Positions 12,075-21,749 of a stretch of DNA of 60,000 nucleotides are shown here, piece after piece (the stretch's first letter is position 1; each line of letters starts with the position of its first letter). The notes beneath the pieces are model-generated. The model did not search any database. It worked only from the letters and a program-made list of their open reading frames with translations, and was not told the origin of the DNA. Made by a program: the position numbers and the translations under genes. The stretch is from Gnetum montanum (Eukaryota > Streptophyta > Gnetopsida > Gnetales > Gnetaceae). Where the stretch lies: positions 324,300-384,299 of the forward strand of contig MNCI01022757.1 of assembly GCA_015680685.1 (NCBI GenBank), given 5' to 3'.

Positions 12075-12849
12075 GGGGTTAAACCTAGATAATTTCACTG
12101 TTTCCACCATAAGAGTGTAGAATCCTCATCAAAGCATATGGCAATTTCGGAGCATGAAGCAGTTGTGTTGATCGACTAGCAAGACGAATTTCTACAACGA
12201 AGGTCGTAAATCTGCAAGGAGGGCCATGGCTCCTAAGACTCATCTGGTGCTTACGAAGGTTGAAGAGTCGAAAAAGGCCCTAAGATGCGTAACACAAGCA
12301 CACGTTTCGACACGAGAGAGCACACTGTTGACCCAGTAAGTTTTCATGCCTCCTTCGCTCTTTTCGTTTTGCGCCTTTTGCTATTTTCTGCTCTGGTTTT
12401 GCATCCTATTTGTTTTGCTATCTATTTTTTCTGCAATTGCATTGTTTTAGCCTTTGCATCCCCATGGCCTCTTTTTCGATCTTGGTCGATGTGCAAAGGT
12501 TTCGTTGTAAGGCCGCTGGGATTGCTACCGCTGCAGTTGTCATGCCTGCAAGGTTGGGGCAATTTAAGTTATTTGACCTTGACATGTCGTAACATAAAAC
12601 CCTTGGGAGGGTTTGGTCATGTGCGATGCGGCATCGCGACGTGTCTTTTGTTTAGGCATGTCGCTAATTGTTTTACCGTTGCACTGAGCTACTTGCATGT
12701 TTTTGCTATGTTAGGCTCTCACACCTTTGCTACGCTATGTATGGGTAGAGGGTTATGTTATGCTATATTTATGGACTGCTAGACACTGCTATATTACACG
12801 TGTATTGTGTTCAAGTGTGACACCAACATTTGTTGATTCCATTGTGTAG

Positions 12850-13299
12850 GGCAGGGCCAATGTCTAGGCTGATCGTATTAGACCTTGGAGAGGTCTTATG
12901 CAATGTGAGCATACCTATGGCCAACACTCCTCCTCCCCCAATACATGTGGAAGATCGAGCAGTTTGGTTTAGGGAAGGGGCACGAGACTTCTTGCAATTC
13001 ATTCTCAACCATTTTAGTGTGATTGTTTGGTCTTCCTTAGGCGAGGCGCAGGCATTCAGCATAATAGAGGCCATGCTACCAGGGGCAAATTGGGGCATCC
13101 TGAGATACCTTTTTGACAAGGTGATCATGAGCAGGCAAGGAGGGGGATCCAGCCAATACTCAACAGGGTTGAGGCATTTAGCCTAGATCTAGAACATGCC
13201 AGAATACCAGTGCTATCACCCATACAACACATTGTACCTTGCACGTCACATGGCGATGCACTTTCAAAACCCACAAGGGACCGTCTATTGTGCTAGCAG
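12850..13299 (+). pseudogene. Module exon 2: FCP1/NIF-like HAD domain
   Basis: The exon opens with PMSRLIVLDLGEVLCNVS and continues through AVWFREGARDFLQFILNHF and SVIVWSSLGEA. In plant FCP1/NIF-type HAD phosphatases a hydrophobic strand ends in DLxxxL, followed by RPxxxxFLxFxxxxFxVxVWSS, and this exon shows both. The nucleophile Asp of DxDx(T/V) is present, but its +2 Asp is replaced (DLG). The element II copy reads LEIRGVM and lacks the nucleophile as well. Catalysis is therefore doubtful and a binding role is possible. Two tryptophan codons of the element II copy are TAG here. The family assignment rests on motif memory, not a profile search. Confidence 0.5.
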
Positions 13300-13382
13300 G
13301 TGAGTCTTGTAAATTTTCTTTGCTTTGTTGTGCAACTTCGGCTATACTTGGCCGAATCCTAATAGTGTGTGTTTACCACCAG

Positions 13383-14783
13383 GTTCTACATTGATGATGA
13401 CGGGGTTCACGATCAATAGGATCTTCTGGCTATGACACTGCTAGCCCTACAGGAGTTTGCTTTTGTCAAGAGCCTATGGGTGGGCATGATTGGTTAGTGC
13501 GGGGGAGAATACCGTACTTACCCATGCACACTCGCCACTTTCTACAATCAGTTTAGGGTGAAAGGTTAGCTAGACAGGGAGTGGCTTGAAGCAGTTCTGG
13601 CGGTTGAACTCCTGCTATTCCCATTACCATATAGACCTGGTGGGTCAAAAGGTAGGCACCACATGCTCAAGTGTTTTCGTAATCTTTGCATTCTCTGCAT
13701 TGCTAGGTTGAGTGTGTTTTGTGAAAATTGTTGCAGGGGCGAAGAAGCCTCATGAGGTGGAGATGGTAACTACCAAGAGGTAGGGAGCAAACATCTACTT
13801 CAAATATGGCGAAGTAGTAGTGAACCAGAGCTAGTTAGAACAAGGGGCCCCAAACTCTTTGCTCAAGAAATTTCGAAGGGCAGGGCTTATGGATCTGTTT
13901 ATGGCACCGAATCTAGGCATCTTTGCTACCAAGATGCTTTCCTTGGTCAACTCCTTCTCTGGAAAGGCGGGTCATTTTTGCACGTACGCGTAGGGCATGT
14001 GGGTGGTCATTGACATCGACGACCAGCTGTCTGCGGATTTGTTTGGGGTTCCTGTCAATGGCATCCCTGTAGTGTCTAAGGGCAAACAGGAGTTGATCCT
14101 ACAGAAGCAGCATATTAAGGAGTGGTTGAGGCTCTCCAAGGAGCAAAAAGGGTTCCCCATGGAAAAGCTTAAGGATGGCCCTGCCATGGGGATATACCTG
14201 ATCTTTTGTGACCGCGCATTCCCTCAACTACTCACCTAAGGGAAGGTCCTAGGGCTTGAGTAGGCCTGCATAATGCGGGAAGTAATGAAGGAGGGGGCCC
14301 GTTACAATTGGGCCGAATTCCTATGTAGTGGTTTCCAGGCTGAGATTTTGGGACTCCATGAGCAAACAGAGTCCCGCTCAAACATACACTATGCCTTCTA
14401 CATAGGCTATTTAAAGTGCTTTGCAGAGTTCCTAGTGGTCCAAGAGGATGAGGTCTGGTCCATGCTAGACTGTGACCAAATTCTCAAGCCATGGATTCTG
14501 TAGGTCCTCCAAACTATGCAGGCCCAGGATCCTCCGGAAATGGTCGAGGAGTCATTGTCTATAACGACTAAAGGTCTAGCAGTTCGTAGCGCTCACGACT
14601 AGGAATGTGTAGGAGAGACATCCCCTTTTATAGCCGGTAGTGTGATACAGGGTGAACGTCTCATAGCTGAGACTATGCCCAAGGAGCTGCGAAGGGAGAG
14701 ACCTCCCCCAACCAAGGAAAGCTCTCATGAAGAAGAGGGATGAAGACTGCGGCTCAAGCTGTAGTGGACGCAACCCCCCATTG
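13383..14783 (+). pseudogene. Module exons 3-4: mobile-domain-like region
   Basis: Exon 3 (13,383-13,651) starts with FYIDDDGVHDQ. Exon 4 (13,737-14,783) contains QGANIYFKYGEV, MLSLVNSFSGKAGHF, DDQLSADLFGVPVNGIPVV and NWAEFLCSGFQAEI. The phrase around LFGVP resembles retroelement-associated plant proteins of the mobile-domain or 'putative plant transposon protein' type, but I cannot name the family with certainty. The element II copy (about 5,117-4,750) shares QGANIYFKYGEV and NDQLFTDLFGVP. In-frame stops occur at about 13,417, 13,498 and 13,993. Confidence 0.5.
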
Positions 14784-14921
14784 GTAAGCATTTTTGTATA
14801 ATGCTTATTTCGTTATAGTTTGCTATGCTATGCTGTGCTAGGCAGTGCAGCGTAGCGTAACATCTATTTTGAACCAGCTAGTTTTGAATCGACGCAAACA
14901 TGCCTTTTTTGCTTAGCATAG

Positions 14922-15414
14922 GAAGAAGAAGATGAAGAAGGAGGCAATGAGGAAGTGTCAGCCCTTAGGATGGGGGTGACGAATAAAGACGCGGAGGCCC
15001 TAGTTCCGGAGGAAAGGGTCCCAGTCAGGAATAATGGAGCTCCTATCTCTAGGGCAGGGGCTCTTGTCATTAGGGAGCCTCTTCCTACCAACGAAGAGGT
15101 AGCTCCCCAAAATAAAAAAGATGCTGGTCTTCTGAAAGGAAAGGAACCAGCGCATGAGAAAGGGACTTGCATGGATTTGGTAGGGTCCTCTACCGTGGCT
15201 ACCATGGTTGTCTTGTCTCAGCAAGAAGAAAGACCACAGTCGGGCATTGGTGAGTTTGTGAGACATCTGCCTCATCATAGTCCATTTTTGCTATTGCTGA
15301 CATGCTTAATTGTGTAACAAGTGTCATGGGCTGACGTCCCCAACAAGTTTACATTCATGCAAGGACTTGTTGACGATATGATCAAATGCCTTCAACAGGC
15401 GGACCCTCGTGCGG
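14922..15414 (+). pseudogene. Module charged-linker exons
   Basis: The first part (14,922-15,249) starts EEEDEEGGNEE and is rich in Glu, Pro, Ala and Lys; it is the counterpart of 3,930-3,641 in element II. After a GTGAGT donor at 15,250, a second short segment (about 15,321-15,414) reads SWADVPNKFTFMQGLVDDM and ends at a GTAAGT donor. The same words (SWAK, LTFVQGIVDDM) occur on the minus strand at about 3,510-3,410. No known domain is visible. Confidence 0.45.
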
Positions 15415-15499
15415 GTAAGTATCAGCGTTAACTTCTCTTATGTTGCTACACTGAAGCTTTCGAGTTTGTTGATTATGCTATGCTAACTCTCGACTCAAG

Positions 15500-16309
15500 T
15501 GGGACATGGCACGACCTATGAAGGTTGGCATGGTACCCACACTCTTGCTTGACGTGACTGAGGTGTCTCGTCGCACATTTGGCAAGGCTTATAAGTGTGT
15601 CTTGCACTTGGCACGCTCTCTCTGGGAATGTAGGCGCACGAATGAGGACTTGTGGAAATGGGTCCAAAGGGTTGAGCAGAGAGAGGCTAACCTGGCTACT
15701 GAGGTGGAGAATCTTAGGTCAAGGAACACTTTTCTTATAAATCGCAACCCTGACCCAATCGACTGAAAGAGGGCTATAGATGACTACGCTAGGTTTTGGA
15801 CCGTCTTTCATTAGAATGTTGAATCCACCTGCGAGATAGTCAAACAGCAAAGGCAGATGGAATTGCTGGCCCAGAAGTACCAAGACATGAAAGACATCAA
15901 CGCTAAGGTCTCCGAATGGGGGAAAATCCAGAGAGACCATAAACATATGTACAAGCTGGAGAATGAGACCCATCGAAAACTGTACAGATATGCTGCTGTG
16001 GAGGCATTAATGTATGAAGCGTTCATGAAGTCCATCGACACTTCTGAGGCCTATGCTAAGTTTAAAGAGCAGGTGGAGGTCACGGAATCTCCTAACTTGA
16101 GGGTGAACCTTCCTACAGGAGAGACTGCAACTGCCTCCCTTTCCCTGGAACCTCTAAAATGGATGACTACGGATAGGGGGAAGGCTACTGCAGCGAATGT
16201 TGAACCCAGCGACGAGTGTTGGATGGATATTTCAATAGAGGAGATTTGGCATCGCCTCAGGCTTGGTCTAGATCAGATACCCCTTGAGACTGCCGCAGGC
16301 TCCTCTCAG
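15500..16309 (+). pseudogene. Module coiled-coil exon
   Basis: The reading frame is rich in Glu, Lys, Gln and Leu with heptad-like spacing. It contains LWKWVQRVEQREANLATEV and, further on, MELLAQKYQDMKDINAKV and YKLENETHRKLYRYAAVEAL. A coiled coil is the natural reading. Two in-frame stops (about 15,765 and 15,810) split this copy. The exon ends at a clear donor, CTCAG|GTTAGT. Confidence 0.5.
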
Positions 16310-16390
16310 GTTAGTCACTTTTATGTTATGTTGTAGCTTGCGTTTATCGCATTTGTTGCCCTAGCTAACTACTTCATTCTTATTGTGCAG

Positions 16391-16486
16391 GCTCCAAATG
16401 AGGGTGCAAGACCTGCAGGGAGAGGGAATGTAGGATCGGTAGAAGGCAATGCAGAAGCGAGTGATGCACAAGTAGATGAAGCATAG
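16391..16486 (+). pseudogene. Module last exon (acidic tail)
   Basis: It follows the acceptor TTGTGCAG and reads APNEGARPAGRG..., ending EASDAQVDEA and a TAG stop. The element II counterpart (2,393-2,259) is longer and more acidic, with EGENEESVEGDVGEDD. A Gly- or Asp-rich acidic C-terminus is thus conserved in character rather than in sequence. Confidence 0.5.
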
Positions 16487-16680
16487 ACATATGGTGAAGG
16501 CGTTACAAACGGAAACAACTCATGACAGCATGGGATTTTCCTTTTTTTGAATTTTTTTTTGTTTTTCAAAAATTTTGCAACATTGCCAATAGGCGAAAAT
16601 TTTGAATGAAATAAAAAACTTCAGAAAGGAAATCGATTTTGTGTTACCTTGTGTACTATGTAAATTTTTCATGCTTTCAT

Positions 16681-16862
16681 ATGCTAGTTTTAGGCCATCT
16701 CATGCCATTACTAGTTTTGGGCCATTCCAGGCCATTGCGTGACAAATTAAAGTGACAAGCGATAATGCTAGTTTTAGGCCGTTTCAGGCCAATGCCAAAA
16801 GAGGTAGTTCATTAACAAAGAAATAAGGTAATGATGCTAGTTTTAGGCCATTTCAGGCCATA
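16681..16862 (-). repeat. Dyad motifs downstream of the module
   Basis: Four units in element I sense, three of them GGCC-N6-GGCC followed by TAAAACTAGCAT or CAAAACTAG; the fourth is imperfect. They sit 200-380 bp past the module's stop codon and face the protease end. An A/T-rich stretch (16,540-16,680) with no gene separates them from the last exon. Confidence 0.65.
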
Positions 16863-16981
16863 ACGTAGCATGTTGAATGGTCGGCATACTAACAAGGCAA
16901 GGAAATAGCGAATGTACAAGGATAGCAATTAAGTGGGAAGCTGTAGGGCCACTATGCTATGTGCAGCTACTTCTTGACCCA

Positions 16982-17932
16982 TCATGGATTGATCGAAACA
17001 TAAGGTCGAGGTGTTTCACCAGGGCCCCCATTCATATCATTGTCCTTCGCTTGGAAGGGCAACTCAACCCATGCGTTTTTGATTTGAGGGTCAGTTCGCT
17101 GGACCGATCCTTCCGTGGCATGATTAATGTATGCATGAACAGGCACTTCATCCTCAGAGGTTATAACTTCTGAACCCTGTTCCATGCATGTGTTGCTGAT
17201 TGCTTACATGCCACTTCGTCACCAAGGATTACCACCTCTCTACCTAGGTATGGTAAGTGGATTTCCTGGTGTATAGGTGAGGAGACAGCCCTGAGTTGTG
17301 CTAACCATGATCTCCCCAAGATCAAGTTAAACCTAGGCATTTCTTTGACTATGATGAACGTTGCATCTATGGGGAACTGGTCCCTTGCTATGAAGTTTAC
17401 ATGAATCGTGCCCTTCACCAGGACGCATGCCCCATTGAACGACCTTAGACACGATGTCATTGTTGGTTTGATCTGGTCAACCAATCCCAAATTGTTCACA
17501 ATAGGGAAGGAAATGACGTTCAGGGCAGCCCCATCATCAATGTGAACCCTTCGGATTTGGTGTTGGCCAATCCAAATTATGATAAAGAGAGGCGTCATAG
17601 TCACTTGACCCCCTTCGGGATCTTCCCTAATGGTGTCATTACTATAAATTAATTGAGGTATTGTGGACTCCGCGGGTACAGAGGGAAGCATTACCAAGTG
17701 GATCACTCCCTCTTCCGCTGGCATGTTCCCGTCGATCGGAATCACCATTAACATGCAGACTAGAGCCTCTCGGTGAGGTAGAGATGTCATGACTAGGTCG
17801 TACAAGCTTAATGTAGTGTTTTTCTACTTTAGGTCTTGCCCAACCTGGGTAAGGGCATCCAAGAAGTCTTGGCCGCCCACTTGTTTGACACTTTCCTCCT
17901 CTTTGATTCATCCTAGAAGATGAATCTCTCAA
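16982..17932 (-). pseudogene. Element I protease region
   Basis: A retropepsin-type aspartic protease lies on the minus strand. The active-site strand is HIDDGAALNVI (the usual family form is D-(G/T/S)-(G/S)-A), followed by PRFNLILGRSWL, the typical second motif of Ty3/gypsy proteases. A frameshift near 17,170 moves to another frame that ends at 16,982. Beyond it the sequence has no open frame until the dyad motifs at 16,862. The protease would process Gag-Pol. Its separation from RT by the module is inferred from collinear order on the same strand. Confidence 0.75.
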
Positions 17933-18129
17933 GGAGAGATGACCTCGGACCTAGGTTCAGATCCTTGTCAGCAAGGTAATGCAAGTTGTGTAATCGTGCT
18001 GACCTTCATCTTTGGTGACAAAGGTGTAAATATGAGGGGCGAAGGCGTAGGCTTGAAGATACCTTTGACGATACTTCCCTTCGACGTCTCATCCACCAAG
18101 TGGGCTTCTCGCCTTGTGGGACAAGGAGG

Positions 18130-20676
18130 CTATTTAATGTTGTTACATGAGATGGGGATTGTCGAAGACGTTGGCCCCCTGATGATTAATGGAGCTAGAG
18201 GTGTTAACTGACAAGGTTGCTTGACCTCACCAACAGGTGGTGCAAAGGTAGATGCCTGTGGTGGGACTTTTAGGATGAAGGGCGGCTGCGAGCTTAGACC
18301 AACCATTGGTGGTATTGGTGCACTATGTTGAGGCACACGAATTACAAATGGTTGGAAAAGTGTCCTAGGATCATTGTCGATACCGATGGTGTTATTTACG
18401 TAACCAACATTATTGGAATTGAGGGGATCTGTGTAGACATACATAGATTGATTTTCAGGGTGTACTAGGTTGCTTTCATCTAGCAACAGCTTTCCCAGGT
18501 CAATTAATCTTTGGATGTCATCCTGCAACGACAGACAATAATCCATGGTGTGACCACATAGTTGGTGGTAGTCACAAAACCTATCTAGCCTGAAACCCTT
18601 AGGAACTAGAGGCTCATTGGGCAGGGCCAAAGAGGGATTCCTAAGGAGATCGCAGTAGCATTGATGTCTCATGTTTACTTCCTCCGACATCTTCTTGTGT
18701 TGGATGTATCCCACTGCCAAAAGTTGCTTCAGGAGTTCTGAAGGTTTGAGAGGCAGTAGGGTGTATTTCGAATGATCTTTGCGCTCAAAGTTGGGTTTAG
18801 TGTATGTAGATGTCTCTGGAACAGGTGCGGCAGGTTGCGGTGTTTGGCCCAATTTGGACATAGAGTTAGCTGCAGGTATGACTGGTTTCTTGTTATTCTT
18901 GTTTCCGTTGTTGCTAGGTTTGGGCTTAGCCTTGATTGCCACAGTGGCCACTATGGTTGTTGGGGCCTTACCCTTGTCCTTTTTTGCAAAGTTGTTCTTG
19001 TAAGCGATGTAGGCTGGGTCTTTGCTTGCCTCGACCGCATCTTGTATGCTTTTAGTTTGAGCAAAAGCTTGGCTAAGAGAGCATGGAGTAAGATAATACA
19101 GTTTGGAATTGATGAAGTCATTCACTGCACCCTTGAAGATGGCTAACAAGTGAGCCTCCGTGATGGGCTCACATATTTCGTTAAGGGTAGCGCTCCAACG
19201 TTGAATGAATTTTTGGACTGGTTCTAGCGGGTCTTGTTTCATGCCCATTAGCTGATCCAGCATGGTTTCTGGCTTCAAGTTGTACTTGAAGCATGTCACA
19301 AACTAGGTCAAGAGTTCTTCCAAAGTTTACATGGATGAACATGACAACATGCAGTACCAATCTAGGGCTTTCCCGGCTAGGGACATGGTGAAGATGCAAA
19401 TGATCATATGCGGCCATTGTTGCAATAGCAAAGACTCTGACTGGAAAGTGACAAGATGTGTATTGGGATCTCCCTCCCTGTCGTACTTTGTGAAGTGCAG
19501 GAGAGACATCCCAGGTGGTAATATCAAATCAGGGATTGCAGGGTTGATGGGGTTGTCCTGATAAAAGTCCATGACTTGCACCGTGTCAGACCCAATAGCT
19601 TTGAGGCATTTTATTTCCTCAATTAGGGTCTATATGAGCTGAAATGCTTGGTCCAGACCCGGTGACATTGTAGACAGTTGAGGAACTACAGAGGCAACCC
19701 CCACATGCGACATGGTGGTGATGGCGGGTTGACCCATTGGTGGTGCCGTTGGGGCCACCCCCACTAAAGGTGCTACTTGCGTTGTCCACCACCTGGTGGA
19801 TGGTATTGTCGGAGCGGTAATAGTGGTTTCAGTCACCAGATAGACTATTTGGGGTACCGGCGGGACAGACCATGGCCCCGTGCCAGGATGTACTATTTAT
19901 GGGATAGGGTAGGTCTGAGGGCGAACGTAGTGAGACATCTATGATGGTTGTACAATAGACAAAGAGGCGAACGGGATCCATCATGTGGATGGGTCTGGGC
20001 CCACCACAGTGGATGGAACAAATGCATACGTAGGAATTGGCATAGAAGTTATGTGCGGTTGTGAAGTAGATACAGTATGGACATGCGGCAGGGTAGCGGT
20101 GATAGGTGTGTTGTGCACCGTAGGGATGTGCTGATAAACAGTTTGCAGTGGCATAGTTGCTGCGAGTGCAACTGGGGAATAAGGGTGATGATACGCCAAG
20201 TATGTGACATGGCTACCCATTGCAGTTGCAGTCGTAGGCTACTGAAGCGTAGGCATGATAACAAAGGGAGCAGTGACAGACAATGGGTTGGCCCAGAAGG
20301 ACTGGGTAGGCGAGACAGGAACGGGGTTGACTTGATCCCCCTCATTAGATTGGGAATCGAGCTCTTCTTGTCCGTCTTGAAAGGCATCATTCTAGTTGGA
20401 TGCAGTGTCCAGTTGCTCCCTAAGTCTAGCCAACAAGATCAATTGGTCCAGTAGCCTTTGATACACTTGCGTTAAAAGCAAAGGAATGCTAGGGGTAGGA
20501 ACGAATTCCTTCCCATTGCAATAAGTGAACTCGAAACTACATTTTTCCTTGAGTTTGTGTAAATCCAAGGGCAGATTAGCCTACACCTTCGTGCAAAGGA
20601 AACTATAATGCTCGTGTTGTTGGGCTAATCCCTTAGGTCCCCTGTTTTGGATTCTGAGAGATTGACATGCTTCCAT
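18130..20676 (-). pseudogene. Element I gag
   Basis: The likely start is the ATG at 20,676 (MEACQSL). A proline- and threonine-rich N-terminal region (about 20,300-19,650) precedes the retrotransposon Gag domain, with ILPPGMSLLHFTKYDREGDP, AGKALDWY and FIQRWSATLNEI (about 19,580-19,100). A Lys/Asn-rich basic stretch follows (about 18,960-18,880). Near 18,580 CDYHQLCGHTMDYC has CX2HX4HX4C spacing, as in plant Tat Gag proteins, where it replaces the usual zinc knuckle. Several stops, for example at 20,581, 20,356 and 19,324, break the frame. Gag would form the particle and bind RNA. Confidence 0.8.
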
Positions 20677-20830
20677 TGCAGGGTTCGGCGGTTGTTTAGC
20701 ACAAGTGATGCCTTGAATTGTGAAGGGCACCTCCGCATTGAAGGTTTCAACAGTGGTGGTAGGCAAGTGATTATGCAAAAAAATGCAAGAAGTGCAAAAA
20801 GAACATAAGGGCTGAAAAAGCAACAAAAGG

Positions 20831-21685
20831 TGGCTTTACGTCTTGCCAGATTCTGGAGGAACTGTCGAGGCAACCGACATATACCACACAAAGCATAAAC
20901 AACCACAAAAGGTGTCACGTTTATGCTAGCGCGTGATGAGGTACATAGCACATGCAAGACTACCATAAGGCAAGTTCAGTTGACAAGCGATCAAGAAGGC
21001 TTTATGTCTCGCAGGATCTCAAAGGGACCGTCGAGGTGACTGACCTGCACTACACAAGGCACAAACAACCACAGAAGGGTGTGACGTTTACGCCTGTGCG
21101 AGCTAGGGTGCAAAGCACATGCAAGAATACTGTAAAAGGGAAGGCAAGTTAACTCGCTGTCAGAAGGCTTTATGTCCCGCAGGGTCTCGGAGGAACCATT
21201 GAGGTGACCAATCTACACCATACGATGCAGAAACAACAATAGATGGTGTCGAGTCTACGCTAATGCATATTGGGGTGTAGAAGGTTTGCGAGGCTATCGT
21301 AAGGCGAGCGAGCTAATCTAGAAGGCTTTGCATCTTGTAGGATCCCTGAGGGACTATCGAAGTGATTGGTCTGTTCCACACGAGGTGGGGTCCAGAACGC
21401 ATGCAAGACAACCATAAGATAGGTGAACTAACTAGCGATCAAGCAGGCTTTGCGTCTCGCAAGATCCCGAAGGGACCGTTGAAGTGACTAATCTGTACCA
21501 CACGAGATGAGGTACAAAACGCATGCAAGACAACCGTAAAATAAGCTAGTTAGCCGGTGATTGGAGGCCTTATGTTTTGTAGAGCTCCCGAGGAGCTGTC
21601 AAGGCAACCGGTCTGCACTGCACAAAGTGCAAACAACCGCAGGAGGGTGTCGCATTTACACTTATGTGTATCAGGGTGCAGAAGG
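20831..21685 (-). repeat. Tandem repeats in the element I leader
   Basis: Six consecutive units, of two length classes (about 165 and about 118 bp), are each recognisable by AAGGC(T/C)TT..GT, GGGACCGT or similar and a GCAAGAC(A/T)ACC boundary. Starts lie near 20,831, 20,953, 21,121, 21,288, 21,402 and 21,523. The short units lack a middle block found in the long ones. The array lies between the primer-binding site and gag and recurs at 1-286. Confidence 0.7.
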
Positions 21686-21726
21686 CTTACAAAACTACTG
21701 TTACACGTGGAAAAGGCACCAAAAGG

Positions 21727-21743
21727 CCCTCCTTCTAGCTCCA
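21727..21743 (-). other. Primer-binding site of element I
   Basis: Six bases inside the 5' LTR end, the minus strand reads TGGAGCTAGAAGGAGGG, starting with the TGG expected of a sequence complementary to a tRNA 3' end. Element III keeps CTAGAAGGAGGG at the same offset. I do not assign the tRNA. Confidence 0.55.
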
Positions 21744-21749
21744 GAAAAC

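Larger units (their letters stand above)
12226..16486 (+). pseudogene. Opposite-polarity, intron-bearing module gene of element I
   Basis: A spliced gene lies antisense to element I, between its protease and RT. ATG at 12,226 sits in GCCATGGCT context. Exon 1 (12,226-12,335) ends CA|GTAAGT. Introns 1-3 and 6 have full GT...AG ends: 12,336-12,849, 13,300-13,382, 13,652-13,736, 14,784-14,921 and 16,310-16,390 (the first, second, third, fourth and sixth in order). Donors at 15,250 (GTGAGT) and 15,415 (GTAAGT) have less certain acceptors. Phases agree across the clear junctions. Products in order are a short basic N-terminus, an FCP1-like domain, a mobile-domain-like region, a charged Ser/Thr/Glu linker, a coiled coil and an acidic tail ending at TAG 16,486. 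Several in-frame TAG/TAA codons (for example 13,183, 13,190 and 14,237) make this copy a pseudogene. Two interrupted segments of element II (1,993-5,401 and 23,453-24,741) carry the same gene. Confidence 0.75.

Noticed and set aside
12866-13186. A free-standing host FCP1-like phosphatase gene
   Set aside because: The exon is embedded in retroelement sequence, joined by introns to mobile-domain and coiled-coil exons, and repeated in element II in the same setting.
11470-16870. The opposite-polarity module as an independent LTR retrotransposon nested in element I
   Set aside because: Its two ends share only the short dyad motif, not an LTR, and I found no primer-binding site, gag or pol on its strand. 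The RT-side junction is shared with element II.
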